Below are positions 12,966-24,895 of a stretch of DNA of 64,000 bases, in pieces (position 1 is the stretch's first letter; every line of letters starts with the position of its first letter). Under the pieces are notes generated by a model. It searched no databases, was not told the origin of the DNA, and was given only the letters and a program-made list of their open reading frames with translations. The stretch lies in assembly GCA_030141605.1 (NCBI GenBank), contig JAQGDQ010000187.1:196501-260500 (forward strand), given 5' to 3'. A program made the position numbers and the translations under genes. This DNA comes from Tubiluchus corallicola (taxonomy: Eukaryota; Priapulida; Priapulimorpha; Priapulimorphida; Tubiluchidae).

Positions 12966-14950
12966 ATTATCCAACCAATTACACAAAAGACTTCCTAAAA
13001 AGCTATTCGATGTAACGTTTGATTTGTTGCATGATCCCTGCTGCTCAAAGACAGGCAATTGTCGTTAAAACGTAATGGCTATTCGGTAAGCTTCTGAAAT
13101 AAGAATTAAGAATATCACTAACGTCAGAAAAGTTAATTAACTCGGGCATTACGTTTTCTTCCTTCACATAAGGGCGACTGGTGATACGAACATAAATGTT
13201 CTGGTAGATAGGATCTTTAAAATAGGATCGCTTGCCTCAGAAGCATGTACAATCTGACACTAATGGAATGTACGCGCATTATTGATGATGTATACGCGAA
13301 ATGATGGATAAGTGGCTGGATAGTAGGATTGTGGTTAGCACGGTAGTAAACTCATTCCCTGCTTTGCAAGCTAGAATATTGGATTGATGAAAGTTTAAAT
13401 TAGGTTTGAATTTATCGCTGCCATTGTTTTTTGGATACGTAGATTTAAATATTTAGTTTTCTTAAATACAATGCTTCTTTATAGTGGTTTTGGAACTTGG
13501 GTTGACACTCCTGTCGCTGTGCGACTGGCACAATCAGCTATATAGAAACAATTCAAACGCGACAAAATATAAGCTTCTACATGGTTTCAGAAGAAACGTT
13601 TTCTGAAGAAAAATAAAGAATTTTTTAGACGAATTTGTTTTTCTGGTTTCACTTAGACCTATAATAGCTTCTTTAGAACAAAATATAGTGCGCAGCTTAT
13701 AAAAAGTGAGTGATATCACAGAAAACAATGTACCGATTGTGAGTCTTATCTTGTACCACTCACGTCTTCATGTCACTAGGAACTAAATTGGATCTAAATT
13801 ATAACACCCAAGGCACATTTATAAAAGTAAGAGCTAAAAGTTAGGTAAAAGTCAAAAAAGTGAATGCATGAACAAGTTATGAAACTGTGATCTGGTACCC
13901 GCACTTGTTTGCACTTTGGGTGAATGCGGCCAGGTGAATGTGGCCGGTAAATTTAATTTTTTCCTGCATGGACGTCTTACTCAAATCACAGGAAGCCAGT
14001 CAATGTTTATTTTCCGTAAGAGAACTAAATAGTTATAACCATGATGTGGTACGCCAGCCAGTCAAGCACTAGTCATTTTGGACTTTGGAAGAATAATGCT
14101 GATGCTAATGGAGGGAGTGTTAAGGTGAATGTTTCACTATATCGGGATCCAGTGCGTGCGACGTGTGATAAGCAAAGATTTGTATGCAAATATGACCATA
14201 GATCACTCACGCCACCCTATCATCCAGCTGAAGCTGTTGTCCTTAGAATATAGACAAATAGTAGTTTCACTTTGCCTTGTCTAATCTGCGCCGTGCGTGG
14301 CAGGTCTATCGTCGTAGCTACACTCTTCTAAAGCCTATTAAGTAAGTGTCGTGTTTTCACTAACCAGGTATTACACAAACACACACGCTTATTATGCGCA
14401 CTGTTTGTTTAGAAGCTCCCAGGAAGCCGTTGAGCTGTATGATCTCATTGGCACAGTAGATCGAGTATGGCTTCGGTTGTGTAGACATAGTTTATTCAGT
14501 CTTCGGGAATCCATTAATGTAGCTCGCGCTTCAAGTTGGGGGAGTATCGGAAGTTTGCACAGTGTTCTTGCACTATGTAGTTTGAAATAGTTGGCGTACT
14601 TTTCAGTTAGTCCACAAAACTGGTTTCGCTTATTAAGGTGTATTGTATTCATTTCGATACAATGTCTTGAAAACTAAAAGCGTTTTAGTAATGTGATACG
14701 GAACTCTTTTTGCAAAAAGGGCGGAATTATCTTTGATAATTCGTTGAATATCGTCAATTAAATTGCGGCATGCGAGAAGAGTCATGCCTCGTAAAACAAC
14801 TTGCCAATTTAACTGACATTTTGGTCAACTTTAATTTAATGTAAACAAAAAAACCCGAAGCTGTTTGAATTGTAGCTAAAGGGTAAATGGTAAAATTACT
14901 TTTTGTTACGTGGTGATTGCGTTGCGTGCAGTGTGATTTAGATTGCACAC
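12966..14950. other. Intergenic DNA upstream of the main exon; nothing supported
   Basis: Overlapping ORFs of 60-86 codons on both strands at 14041-14652 are slightly less AT-rich than their surroundings. They overlap each other in antisense and match nothing I recognise. Part of this stretch may belong to the promoter or an untranslated exon of the gene starting at 15356. Confidence 0.35.
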
Positions 14951-15355
14951 ATTCGGCGAGAGGGAAATTCTTGTGACAAGCAGCAGAAAATTCAACGACT
15001 GCCTCTTACGAACTTTTAGATAAAATCATTCTGTGAATCTGCAGGTGTCTGAGAAGCCCCGAAGCCAGCTACCGATATTTGAACTGCTTTGGTGAGTCCG
15101 AAGAATGAATGACAAGCTGAACTAAACAGTGCATCAGTTTTCAGCTTAATGAACGGCAAACAAAGACAGCTGAATCTTTTCTTGAGTTGCAGATTGATGG
15201 ACTAAGTTTAAACTCTAAACTTAACTGGATTAAACCTTAGTAAGTCTGTGTAAAAGTTCCGCTGTTGAAAAGACAAAACTTATTAGAATTTTGGTGAATG
15301 TTCGTTTATTACTAAGATTATTTGCAATCGTTTATACAAAGTTTTTCTTGTAAAG
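14950..15355 (+). promoter_or_regulatory. Probable promoter / 5' untranslated region of the 15356 exon
   Basis: This is the sequence immediately upstream of a confident start codon. It lacks a well-placed TATA box. A possible splice acceptor (CTGCAG followed by GTGTCTGAG) occurs near 15040, so an upstream non-coding exon is possible. Stop codons close the reading frame upstream of the ATG. The transcription start cannot be fixed from sequence alone. Confidence 0.35.
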
Positions 15356-16365
15356 ATGGCGGACACGCAACCGTTATTTAAACCCAGTAATGTCAGAGTG
15401 GAAATGGATGGTGACAGGCGAACTTTAGTCATCGAAGTTCCTGGACGTCCAAAAACCGAAACAACCCCAGCTGTTCCCAAAACTATACAGAAGCTGACTC
15501 TGCAATCTGAAAATCAGAACATCACCTTAGATGATCTCATAAATAAGGGCATCATACAGTTTGATGAAGAAACCGGTCTTGCATATGTTCCTGGTCACAC
15601 TGATATACATACCACGCCAGTTGGCACATCAAAGATGCCTCAAGCTCCAGCAGCTATAAAAGAATCTGGCAGACAAAGACCATTCACGGGAGATATGCCA
15701 AAGATTGTGGAGGTACCAGACTCCAAGAATAGTGCTGAGAGCTCTGAGACTTCCTCCCTCGCTACACTTCCAGAAGTTGATAACCCTGCAGTTGTTCTTT
15801 TTGAATCTGATGAGAATAAAAGAATTCGGTTACTAGATGATGATTCTACGAGCCGCGCCATGGTGGGTACTGATGCGGGTAATATGGAGATGAAATCAGA
15901 GTTGGTTCCAGTAAGTTTTGATGGCGGCCAAGGTCACGTGAAACGCGTGCGACTGAAAGGCAAGGCAGGTGGGGTCACTGATGATGGTCACGAAAGCGAA
16001 AAAGGAGAGATGGTAATAGAGCACGGTCAGTTCAAGGTTACTGGGCCAGAAGGACCGCGGGATGTCCACATGAAGAGGTCACACATGCGACGAAGTCTAC
16101 GTATTATATCGCCCCAACAGAGGGATGCGGCAAAGGTTCTTAGTGAATGTGGATTGACAGATGCTGGCCAATTGGTTAAGGAGTCAATTCAACATGGTAC
16201 CAATACTCTCACGTATAGTTCTCCGACTGAGGATCTTCGTGAACAACAGACAGAAATTGTGATGAAGACACCTTGCGGCAAAGATATGAAGTACAAGATA
16301 AAGTCTAAGGTAACTAAGGCTGAGGTACAGACTGTTGAACAGAACAAACAGCGCAGAGTTGTTTG
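15356..16365 (+). CDS. First coding exon of an unidentified nuclear-type protein (5' partial, spliced at GTAAGT)
   Basis: The open frame starts at an ATG in strong Kozak context (AAGATGGCG). It runs 336 full codons plus TG of a split codon to a consensus donor (TTTG/GTAAGT, GT at 16366). Unspliced reading would stop three codon positions later. It is the longest ORF in the window, of mixed composition and less AT-rich than its flanks. The product is hydrophilic, with no signal peptide or membrane segment. Residues about 120-180 are acidic and Ser-rich. Two basic clusters, KRVRLKGK (196-203) and KRSHMRRSLR (240-249), could be nuclear localisation signals. Residues 50-75 (ITLDDLINKGIIQFD) look like a folded segment. 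No domain is recognised, and the defining domain is probably encoded by exons outside the window. It ends in the same phase and bases as the 54001-54172 exon. Confidence 0.8.
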
Positions 16366-18215
16366 GTAAGTATAATTCAACATTTATTAAAAGAAAGGGT
16401 AAGAAACCTTCTTTGAATTGAACAGGAAATCTGTTGAAGGAACCTTTTAATAGATTGCAATGTTTAATTTTTTTTCATTGGAGAGACTAGAGGAAAAGCG
16501 CAATGGTCACAGTGTGTGTGTGTGTGTGTGTGCGTGCGTGCGTGTGTGTTGACCAAATTCGGAAAAGCCCAATGGTCACAGTGTGTGTGTTGGCCAAATT
16601 CAATCAACACCGGGCCTAGTCTATAAATGGATGGGTGATTACTCATCAAAACGCATTCTAAGCGGCTTTTGATTCTGGCATTAAGGGAGGACGTATTCAC
16701 ATCTAAACGCGGTTAAACACCTCCGTCAAGTTAATTGTCTTATCTCAGAGGATTAATCATGATAGTGAGTCAGAGCCCGGTCCTTTCACAGTCGTCCGCT
16801 CTGAATTAGGTAGACATTGACATTGAGAGCTGGATTCCGATTTGAGCTGTGCAGAAGTGTGAGAAAAAACTAGTAAAACTCATGATGGAAAAAATGCTGT
16901 AAAATTTATTGTGGCTATGATTGTACTGCTCTGGTGAAATCTTATATTTTTTATGGACGTTCAAATGTCACCGTTTCAACTGTGTTGGCAACTTTGCGAG
17001 TTGTTTGTTTGATGAAAGTGTTTTTTCACCGTTTATCTTAGTGACATCACTGCAAGAAACCACAATTCAGTATAATTTAGACCTGCTGATTCCATCGTAA
17101 AATGATGACAGGTGTGAATTCTTGAGCTTTTGTGATACTGTGATTGAGCAATTGGTGCTTCGTCTACGTGTCTTTTATAACCAGACTATAGCTAAAGCGC
17201 ATTTGAAGGTTTTAATTTACTGAATGTTCAAACACTTTTCGACGGCTAGGTTTTATGCATGAAAGTATTTCGAAGCTGCGAAAATGATGAATTTACTGTC
17301 GCTTGTGAACCTCTCTATTCAGCATTATGAAGCCTTTCAGAAATATTCGAATAAAAGCTTTTGCAGGATTATCGTTTTCTAGGCGGAAAAACGATGATAA
17401 TTTGTCAATATATAAGCCGCTGTTTGGCGTATAACGTATAATCCGAGTGTATATACTGTGATACGTTTAACATCGATTGCTTACGTAAATAGCAAAAATC
17501 ATTATAGCTGTTGACTTTGGTGCTGCAAGCATATTAAACTTTGCAAAACGGCAGTAAGATTCTGTAACCGCAGTTATATTTGCTCAGCAATTCAGCAAAC
17601 TACAAATACAAACATTGAGAGATTTTTGACCTAGTGATATTTGATAGGATTATTGACGGTTGATCTTAACACTTGTTCATTTGGAAATGCAATATAAATT
17701 TCTGCTGTTTTCTACTATACAAATCATGCAAATAGAGAAATGTTTTTAGTATTTTCAAACATTTCCGTTGTTATTGCTTTTTGTTCTTGATTATTTTTTC
17801 GTGTCGTAAAACAATTAATAAACATAACTTTTATTAAAGTTCCTGCCGCTTTAAACATTTATCGCTTGAGTAATAAGGGCTACCGAAAATGTTCTGTACC
17901 AGAGGTGAATGCGTGTGCACATGAAAGTGATTTCTTTATATGCATTTCAAAGCCAAGACATTTTTTTAGAATCCTGTTTAGTTATCGAGAGCTTATAGGC
18001 TGCCTTCTTCTGAGGTGTTAGGATGCTATCGGGTTGAATAATTTAACAACTTATACGTTTTAGTCGCCCAAAAAGTTGCTAAATCTGGTTTAGAATGCTT
18101 TGTTGGAAATAAATATTGTGCAGAATATGTTAAACATAAGTCAAGAATACGCCAGAAATTTTAATCTAAATTTTGTCAACATCCAAAAAAATAAAGTGAA
18201 AAGCAAATGTAATGT
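16366..18215 (+). other. Start of a long intron; no exon seen
   Basis: Begins with the GTAAGT donor. Apart from a local GT-rich tandem duplication at 16492-16602 the sequence is plain AT-rich DNA. No acceptor/donor pair enclosing an ORF in the needed phase was found. Confidence 0.5.
16492..16602 (+). repeat. Tandem duplication carrying (GT)n
   Basis: A unit beginning GGAAAAGC.CAATGGTCACAG, continuing with (GT)n and ending CCAAATTC, occurs at 16492-16560 and again at 16561-16602. The first copy has the longer GT/GC run. Confidence 0.75.
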
Positions 18216-18219
18216 TTTA

Positions 18220-18910
18220 TGGAAATAATAACGGACCCAATACTTTTGACCAAAACCTACGCTGGCAGGAACTCCACTGGCGTGGTGCACTAAGGGAGTT
18301 CATGTTGCATGTGAACTAATCTATAACTTTGATGATGTTAACGATATAAATCGTAAACGTAACGATTTGATATACAGACCTAATAATATAACTAGCAATT
18401 TTTCATTCCCCTAGAGTAGTATGAAAACAAAAGTATTTATGACATATTGTCACGCCTTTTACAGTAACCAAATTTGGTAACGTGATAATGCCGGCATTAG
18501 TGATATTAACACAGCCTGGGATATGTCCATTCGTAAATTATGGAAACTGCCAAATGAAACTCATAGGTTTATTTTACCATACGTCAGTAAAATTTTTTGC
18601 CTAAGTAAACCATTTAAAAAACGTTTCGTGGAATTTTAAGTAGTTTGTTTTGCTTTCCGTTACATTTATTTTGTCATTTCCAAAATCAACAAGATCTGTC
18701 AAAAGTTATTAATCTGCAGTTTTTTTAACTTTAAGTGTAGTAATGACTATTGCGTTAACTTCAGTAACAAGAATGAAGTGAGAAAACTTAAAGACAGTAT
18801 TGTGGGAAGCAGTTTTCATCTCACATCTAAGGAAGCAATTGTATGTTCAGTGGAAAAGATATTATGATTACAACGATTTTTTAGAAAAATGTAACTTAAT
18901 AGTTACCCAA
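18220..18910 (+). mobile_element. LINE C-terminal fragment (degenerate)
   Basis: Frames around 18430-18600 read YCHAFYSNQIW, then NAGISDINTAWDMSIRKLW, then ETHRFILPYVSK. This matches the LINE C-terminal region in which a conserved Trp-rich segment follows the RT domain. Further LINE-like residues (KDSIVGSSFHLTSKEAI) follow near 18790-18850. Stops interrupt the frame. The RT domain itself is missing. Confidence 0.6.
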
Positions 18911-18954
18911 AAATATAGTCATTATAAGTTCCACATCTTAAATCGAGTCTGTTT

Positions 18955-19262
18955 GTTACTATAATCAATGATATACACACACAGTATGTGCTGATGTCAA
19001 GTATATTGACGACACGATTATTATTGACGTTCGCACCTCTACTGACTATCTCTAAATTAAAAACGCAGCTAATCAGGCATTACAGTGGGCAAGTGCCAGT
19101 AACGTAAATTTCATAAATGTCTAAATGCAATGAAATGAATGTGACTTTCATGGCTAGTCTCCTGATCCCCCTTGCTACCGTCTCTAATTAGAAGGCAAAA
19201 AGAGTTGATTCGCCCAAACTTTCAAGTGTACAAATAGTTAATGATTTAAATTGGAACACCCA
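18955..19262 (+). mobile_element. LINE RT-palm fragment of a second family
   Basis: Near 18997-19020 the frame reads KYIDDTI, the RT catalytic box with both aspartates kept. NQALQWASASNVNF follows, then VNDLNWNTHV near 19220-19265, as in the segment downstream of the RT palm in CR1-like LINEs. It is short, frameshifted and cut off at a (TA)n run. It lies after a C-terminal fragment, so the two pieces come from different insertions. Confidence 0.6.
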
Positions 19263-20040
19263 TGTATATATATATATTAATTCTTTATTTGTCATAAAAA
19301 CGGTTCCCTCATTATAATAAAATTGAGTTAGCCTCAGCGTAATGTTAAAATAACAACACTGTTCAAGACAAATGCGTCCAGTGCATACTAAAAAAACTAA
19401 AGTGCTAAACTAAAAACTATATACAATATAATGAACATATTTACAAATACCATATTAAAATATTTTCACAAACAATTATAGGAAAGTACATTAAATTTTA
19501 CATTACATAGTGCACATGTCAATTCAATTTACGCTAAAGCCAGAATTAGACTAGTTGCTGAATACGATTGTCAGGTAAATCACTTATCTCTGTCCAAAAT
19601 CTCTCTAATTTGTTAGAAACTGTTTAAAAGCACTCACCGAAAATAATTTTTCCCAATAAAAATTGCTACAATTTTGATTAATCTTCAACCTTTATTTAAC
19701 CGTCTCGAAAATTCTTGTAAAAATTTGTTCTTATCAATTCAAAATCCTAATAATATAATCCACGCTTTATTGCTGATGCCCATAGTCATAGATGTAGTAC
19801 TCCCACCATCTGAAATACCCATTACCTAGATGCACAACAGAGAAATTCAAGAAAAGTTTTATCTCATACAGTTTAGTTAATTTCCAAACATAAGTTTAGA
19901 CTCAATTTATTTCGTTCATATCTTCTAACAGCGTAATAGTGCTTATCGCTATATGTTCTGTTTGGTTGTAATAATCAAAAATTCATACGCTTAGACTATT
20001 AGTACTCAGTTTTTTTAGACGGACAACCCTATTTATTTAT
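19262..20040 (-). mobile_element. LINE 3' end, antisense
   Basis: Read on the minus strand, the segment ends with ACAAATAAAGAATTAAT followed by (TA)n, a typical LINE poly-A-signal-like 3' terminus. About 100 bases near the terminus (about 19297-19400) resemble 63403-63490, including GCCTC.GCGTAA and ACTGTTCAAGAC. A weak C-terminal coding trace (WTEISDLPDNRIQQLV) lies near 19560-19600. Confidence 0.5.
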
Positions 20041-20103
20041 TTTTAGCTTTTAAGTGACATAATTTTCATTGTCAGTCTGCTTAACACCATTTTTAAGGCA
20101 ACG

Positions 20104-21870
20104 CCTTTAATGTATCCTGAATTAGTGGCTCAAGCTCTGGGCCATGTACTTAAGAAATTTATCATTAACGACGTCATTGATGGATCACTAGCAGAAAATC
20201 AAAAACGTTTTTGGAGCCATGTAAAGATCACGAATACTGAACATATGGGTATCCCTACTCTCGTCGATGAAAGCAATGTCTATGTCTCCAACAAAGCCAA
20301 GGCTATTGCAGTTAATGGTCATTTCCAGGCTTAGTTCACAGAGGAAAGAGGTGACATCCCCAAAATGCCGGAATCACCATACCCAGCAAGTGAAGATCTA
20401 CATATTAGACTGGAATGTGTCATACGACAGCTTAAACCTTAATAAAGCCGCAAGACCTGATGAATTACCAGCTCGCGTTTTTCATGATTTTACCACTGAA
20501 CTAGCACCAATGCTAAGGTTCATCCTTCAACAATCTTTCAACAAGTATGCCTGATAACTGGAAAACTGTGTTACTGCTATACACAAAAAAGGATCTGCTT
20601 CTTTAGCCTTAAACTACATACCGATCTCATTAGCTTATAAAATAATAGAGCATATCTGCCTCTCACATGTCAACAAACAACTCGACAACTATGACATTAT
20701 TAAGGGGATTTAACACGGTTTTCGTTCGTGTTTTTCATGTTCAACTCAGCTGATAGAAGCCGTACTCGACTGGACATTAGCTTTAAATGGCAGACAAGGC
20801 AATAAAGTCTGCCAGGTTGATACTGTACTGCTTGATTTCAGCAAAGCTTTCGACCTGGTCCCACATTAGCGTCTGTTAGCTAAGCCGTATTCTATGGTAT
20901 CAGAGGTCATATGTTACAATGGGTCAAATCTTTTGACTCTGAGGAGACGCAGAAGGTCTCCGTCAATGGTATTCACTCCAAATCCATAAGTGTTACATCA
21001 GGAGTCCCATAGGGCTCAGTCCTTGGACCGACTTTATTCCGCCTCTATATAAATGACTTGCTGGCAACTCGATTCTTTACAGACCTGTATGGAGTAATCA
21101 AGATCACCATATTCTACAACAAAATCTCTCACAGCTACAATTATGGGGAGCGGGGGATTGGCTTATGGACTTTAACTTGGATAAATGCAAAATCTTACCT
21201 ATTTCTTAAAAAACCCCAAATTACTTTCCTTACCGCATGGGTGACAAAATTCTGGAGCATTTTTCTTCACATCCATACCTGGGCATTATCATCGGCACCG
21301 ATCTTCATTGAGGTGAGCACTGCCAGAAAATTGCCACTCGTGCAACCAAGACACTTAATGTTGTTCGCAGGACGCTACACCCATGTCATCAACAAGTCAA
21401 AGAAAGAGCGTATCAAGCCCTGGTCAGACCCAAACTAGAATATGGAATCGCAGCCTGGAACCCATACACCATTATGTCATCAAACGCATCCCGCAAGATA
21501 AGAGAAATGCAGTATGATTTGTACGAAACGAATATATCAGAAATGCTGAAGTTTTTAAGATGATCTCCGAACTCTTAGAAATCAGACGCCGACAAACGAT
21601 ACTAAACATCTTTCATGATATAGTGCATCACAGGATAGTCATAAATTTGTCAACTTATATCACCCCTTCACTCAGAGATAACAATAAATTTGTTCAACCA
21701 GCAGTAAGAGTCAATATTTATTTATATTCCTTCTACCCATAGCAATATGCTTGTGTAACAAACTTCCACCGGATATCAGTGAAATCACTTCTAGAGATTA
21801 CTTCAGAGCACTAGCCCCCTGATGATGTCACCCACCTAACCTGTCTGTAAATTTAACCATGTTTTTAGTC
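20104..21870 (+). mobile_element. 5'-truncated degenerate LINE (linker, RT, C-terminus)
   Basis: The segment starts in the endonuclease-RT linker (FWSHVKITNTEHMGIPTLVDES, about 20208-20275). RT motifs follow: SKAFDLVPH near 20840-20867, then GVP-stop-GSVLGPTLFRLYIND at 21001-21057. LINE C-terminal sequence (ISELLEIRRRQT near 21560, VNIYLYSFYP near 21713-21742, then PPDISEITSRDYFRAL near 21767-21815) ends the coding trace. No endonuclease domain and no clear catalytic box remain. It carries many stops and frameshifts. The ORF pieces at 20110-20334, 20267-20554, 21058-21438 and 21560-21742 all belong to this relic. Confidence 0.85.
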
Positions 21871-22478
21871 TGCACCCACCATTTTTGATTTCCCTGTTTC
21901 ACCTCTATTCACAACCTCTAACACCATCACAAGTTGCGCGTTGTTTTTTCTCAGGGTTTCATGCGCACCCCAATCTTCTAGTGTATCGTTAAAGACTTTT
22001 GCGAGTATATTGTTCAAGACTTTCAACTTCAAGGTGCTCCGAATAATTGTTGTGAGATCAATCCTATTGATATCAGCGTTCATGAACGCAGTTAAAAGTG
22101 AAGTGCGATATTACAAAAATCTGAGCCACTACGATTTTCGCTATCCTCTTTCTCTTTATAGTTTTAACAGTACACTGATCCTTACAAGGTTTATGGAAAT
22201 CCTTGTGTTGAACATTGATTAACCTGAAATCCATTACGAGGTTTATCATAGGCATTATAGCGTATGAGCTTTAAATGAAAGCTTGTGTCGTCACTCCATC
22301 TCTGCTAAGGGTTTCTGAGATTCGGGAGTCAACATTTGCTCTGGCAAAGTTGGACTCATTTCTATAAGCAGACAAGTAATGGATTGCTTGAATATTATGG
22401 ATATGACGCGCCTCTTGGTCTAAGAGCTCATTGTTGAATCCCATCCATTTGTTTTGCTATATGTGGGTCGCACGCTTG
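21871..22478. other. No gene seen
   Basis: Spacer between a LINE relic and an old hAT-like element. The short ORFs on both strands overlap in antisense and are not supported. Confidence 0.5.
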
Positions 22479-23796
22479 CACGGCCAGCTCTACACGAAGC
22501 AAACTAGGCAATTGCCTAGACGCCAAATTTCGTGGGGCGCCAAGTTTTAGAATTAATTCTTTAAAAATTCTTTTTGGCATAAATAGTAACGTAGTATGTG
22601 TGTAATTGTTTAGGTGCCCAACACCTTAATTAAATGAAACAATTTCTTGCGTTATTTTCATGCCAGAATGTATGATTCCCCCACGCTAACATAGACTTGT
22701 ATTCTGGCAACAAAAGCTTTCTACTTTTTGCTTTTATCTGTTTTCCTAAGATTACATCATTTCAGGTAGACACTAGTGACTCATTACCCTGGCTTTGCCC
22801 GTTGCTTGTACTGTATGTATAAAGCCGCAGAGTTAATACTAGTCGCATATGAATCTGTCTGCAACAACGGTCGGATGCAAACTGTCCCAGAAAAAGTTTG
22901 CTCGCACACAGCTGCTTTTGTATAAAGCAAACTGTGTCTTGGGTAACTCAGTTCACAATTATTCGATGACATGTGACAAAAACAATCGCTTTTTATTGGT
23001 CTGATTTGGTTTTGTCTGAGACAGGTTTTTATTCTGAGCTCGCACACGAAAGCAGGATCAGTTTTTCTGAGATGGAAAGTTAAACAAGTTTAATAAGAAA
23101 CTGTGCGCGACAAAGTCAGTAAAACAGTGTTTACTGAGCCCACAACCGAGCAAAAATCTGCTCAAGCAAGTTGCTGCAGACAGATTTCGCATCGTGTGCG
23201 CCGTGTAAATAATCGTTAATAGTAGAATTTTCGTCAATAAAAAAAATTCTTGCGGTACCATTTATCTAACTGAGGCAGACAAAATTATATGAAATCGAAG
23301 TTTACCTGCATGACATGAGAAAGGTAAAAAAACTGGCGAATACTGAACAGCAAAAAGATTCACTAATTTAGTACTTGCAACGAGACTGTGAAGATGATGA
23401 AACTAGTGAAAAAAGATGAGTTAGTTTCGAAAATGTTCATATGAAAAGAGCAAAAGGCTGAGGGAAAATCTAGCCAGATGTAAGAGTATGTACTTGAAGA
23501 GTGTGCAGCAGAAATTGCAAAATTTTTGATAGCTCCTAATAACTCATGATAAAGCGGTCATAAATTCATTTTCAAATTCAATCAACACAACCTGCAAACA
23601 GATAATTGACGTTTAATTTGTACACTGCAATACATGTATAAAGCTAACACTTGAGTACCATTATACTATATTATGTACAGGAAAAATTCAATTTTGGAAT
23701 AAGACTCCGATGGGGTGGGACCGTGGGGGGAAAGGATTTAGGCGGGCGCGCTAAAATACTTTTGCCTAGGTGCCAAACTACCTAGAGCCGGCCCTG
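22479..23796. mobile_element. Old hAT-like DNA transposon (non-autonomous or decayed)
   Basis: The left end CACGGCCAGCTCTAC (22479-22493) and the reverse complement of the right end, CAGGGCCGGCTCTAG (23782-23796), form imperfect terminal inverted repeats with the CA...TG ends typical of hAT. Similarity continues inward (left CTAGGCAATTGCCTAGACGC, right complement with CACCTAGGCA). The 8-bp flanks CACGCTTG (22471-22478) and CTCACTTG (23797-23804) match at 6 of 8 positions, as an aged target-site duplication would. The 1.3-kb interior has no recognisable transposase, BED finger or dimerisation region. ORFs of 87 and 67 codons inside are not recognised. Confidence 0.65.
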
Positions 23797-24680
23797 CTCA
23801 CTTGTTATCTGCAACGTGACATGTCTTATGTTAGTGTGAGGAATGTTTTATCAAGATTTCCAGAAAAAAATTATTATTACACCTAGTGCAAATGTTGCCA
23901 CTTCATGAAAGAACTGTGCAATAAGACATAAAGCTTAACTTGCTGGAATCTGACAATACCACGTGCACTTATTCAGCATTGGTCAAGGCCAGATAAACAA
24001 AAGCTTGCCTTGAGTGCCTAGTGTCACACGCACACCCACACACGCACACGTACTTATTTTTGGCTTCCTACCGAATCAATGAGTCCTGATTAGGTTTCCT
24101 GTATTGATTCAGAAAGAGGAGCCAAGCATTATGCAGTTGTTAGGATGGTTCGTAGATACTATCAAGAAATTGCTCTGCCGCGATATCGCAAATTGTTTTG
24201 AGTCTGACAGAATTACGAATTGATATTGTAATTCTGCATGCAGTTGTAGACAGAATTTTCATATTGAAATGGTATTTTGAAATAACAGAAAAAAATTGTC
24301 ACTTTCGTGATTTATTGCCTTCTCCGCTAATGGTCATCCATTTGCCAACAAGATTTTTGAGAAAATAAAAAGCTAATACTAAAAGCGTGTTACTTAATGC
24401 AGAATAGCTCGTTCTTCTTGCCAATGAACGTTTGTATTTTAGGTGGACTATATTATAACAATTACTAAGTTTCATTGCGGCCAGTAAACACGATATTGCG
24501 ATAACAACATCCCAGTTCTTGCTGTCTGTAATTACATCACATTCGGATTTTTTCTTTTAAAAGCGCTCGAGAATAAAAGTCGATGGTGTGTTTCAAATTT
24601 TTATGTAATTTCTCAATAAAACACGTTAGAAGTTGCCATTTCAGAATCCGTTAATTGCCAAGCATTTTTACCGTCATCGC
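23797..24680. other. No gene seen
   Basis: A small CA-rich patch lies near 24030-24050; otherwise plain AT-rich DNA. Confidence 0.5.
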
Positions 24681-24689
24681 ATTGCCATC

Positions 24690-24895
24690 ATTGTCAATAT
24701 TATTATCATAGTCATCTTTAAAATTATCTTCACTATCGTCGTTGTCACTCTCACCATCATCGTTATCAAACTTTGTTGTCATCACTGTTATCCTTGTCGT
24801 CGTCGTCATCGACCGTTTTTGTCGTCATCTTCATCGCCGTTGTCAAATCACAATCGCCACCATCATCAGTATTATTATTATTGTAGGTACTACTC
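24690..24895. repeat. Interrupted ATC/GTC trinucleotide microsatellite
   Basis: Imperfect runs of ATC, GTC and ATT units. The overlapping ORFs (His/Ile-rich on one strand, Asp/Asn-rich on the other) follow from the repeat. Confidence 0.8.
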
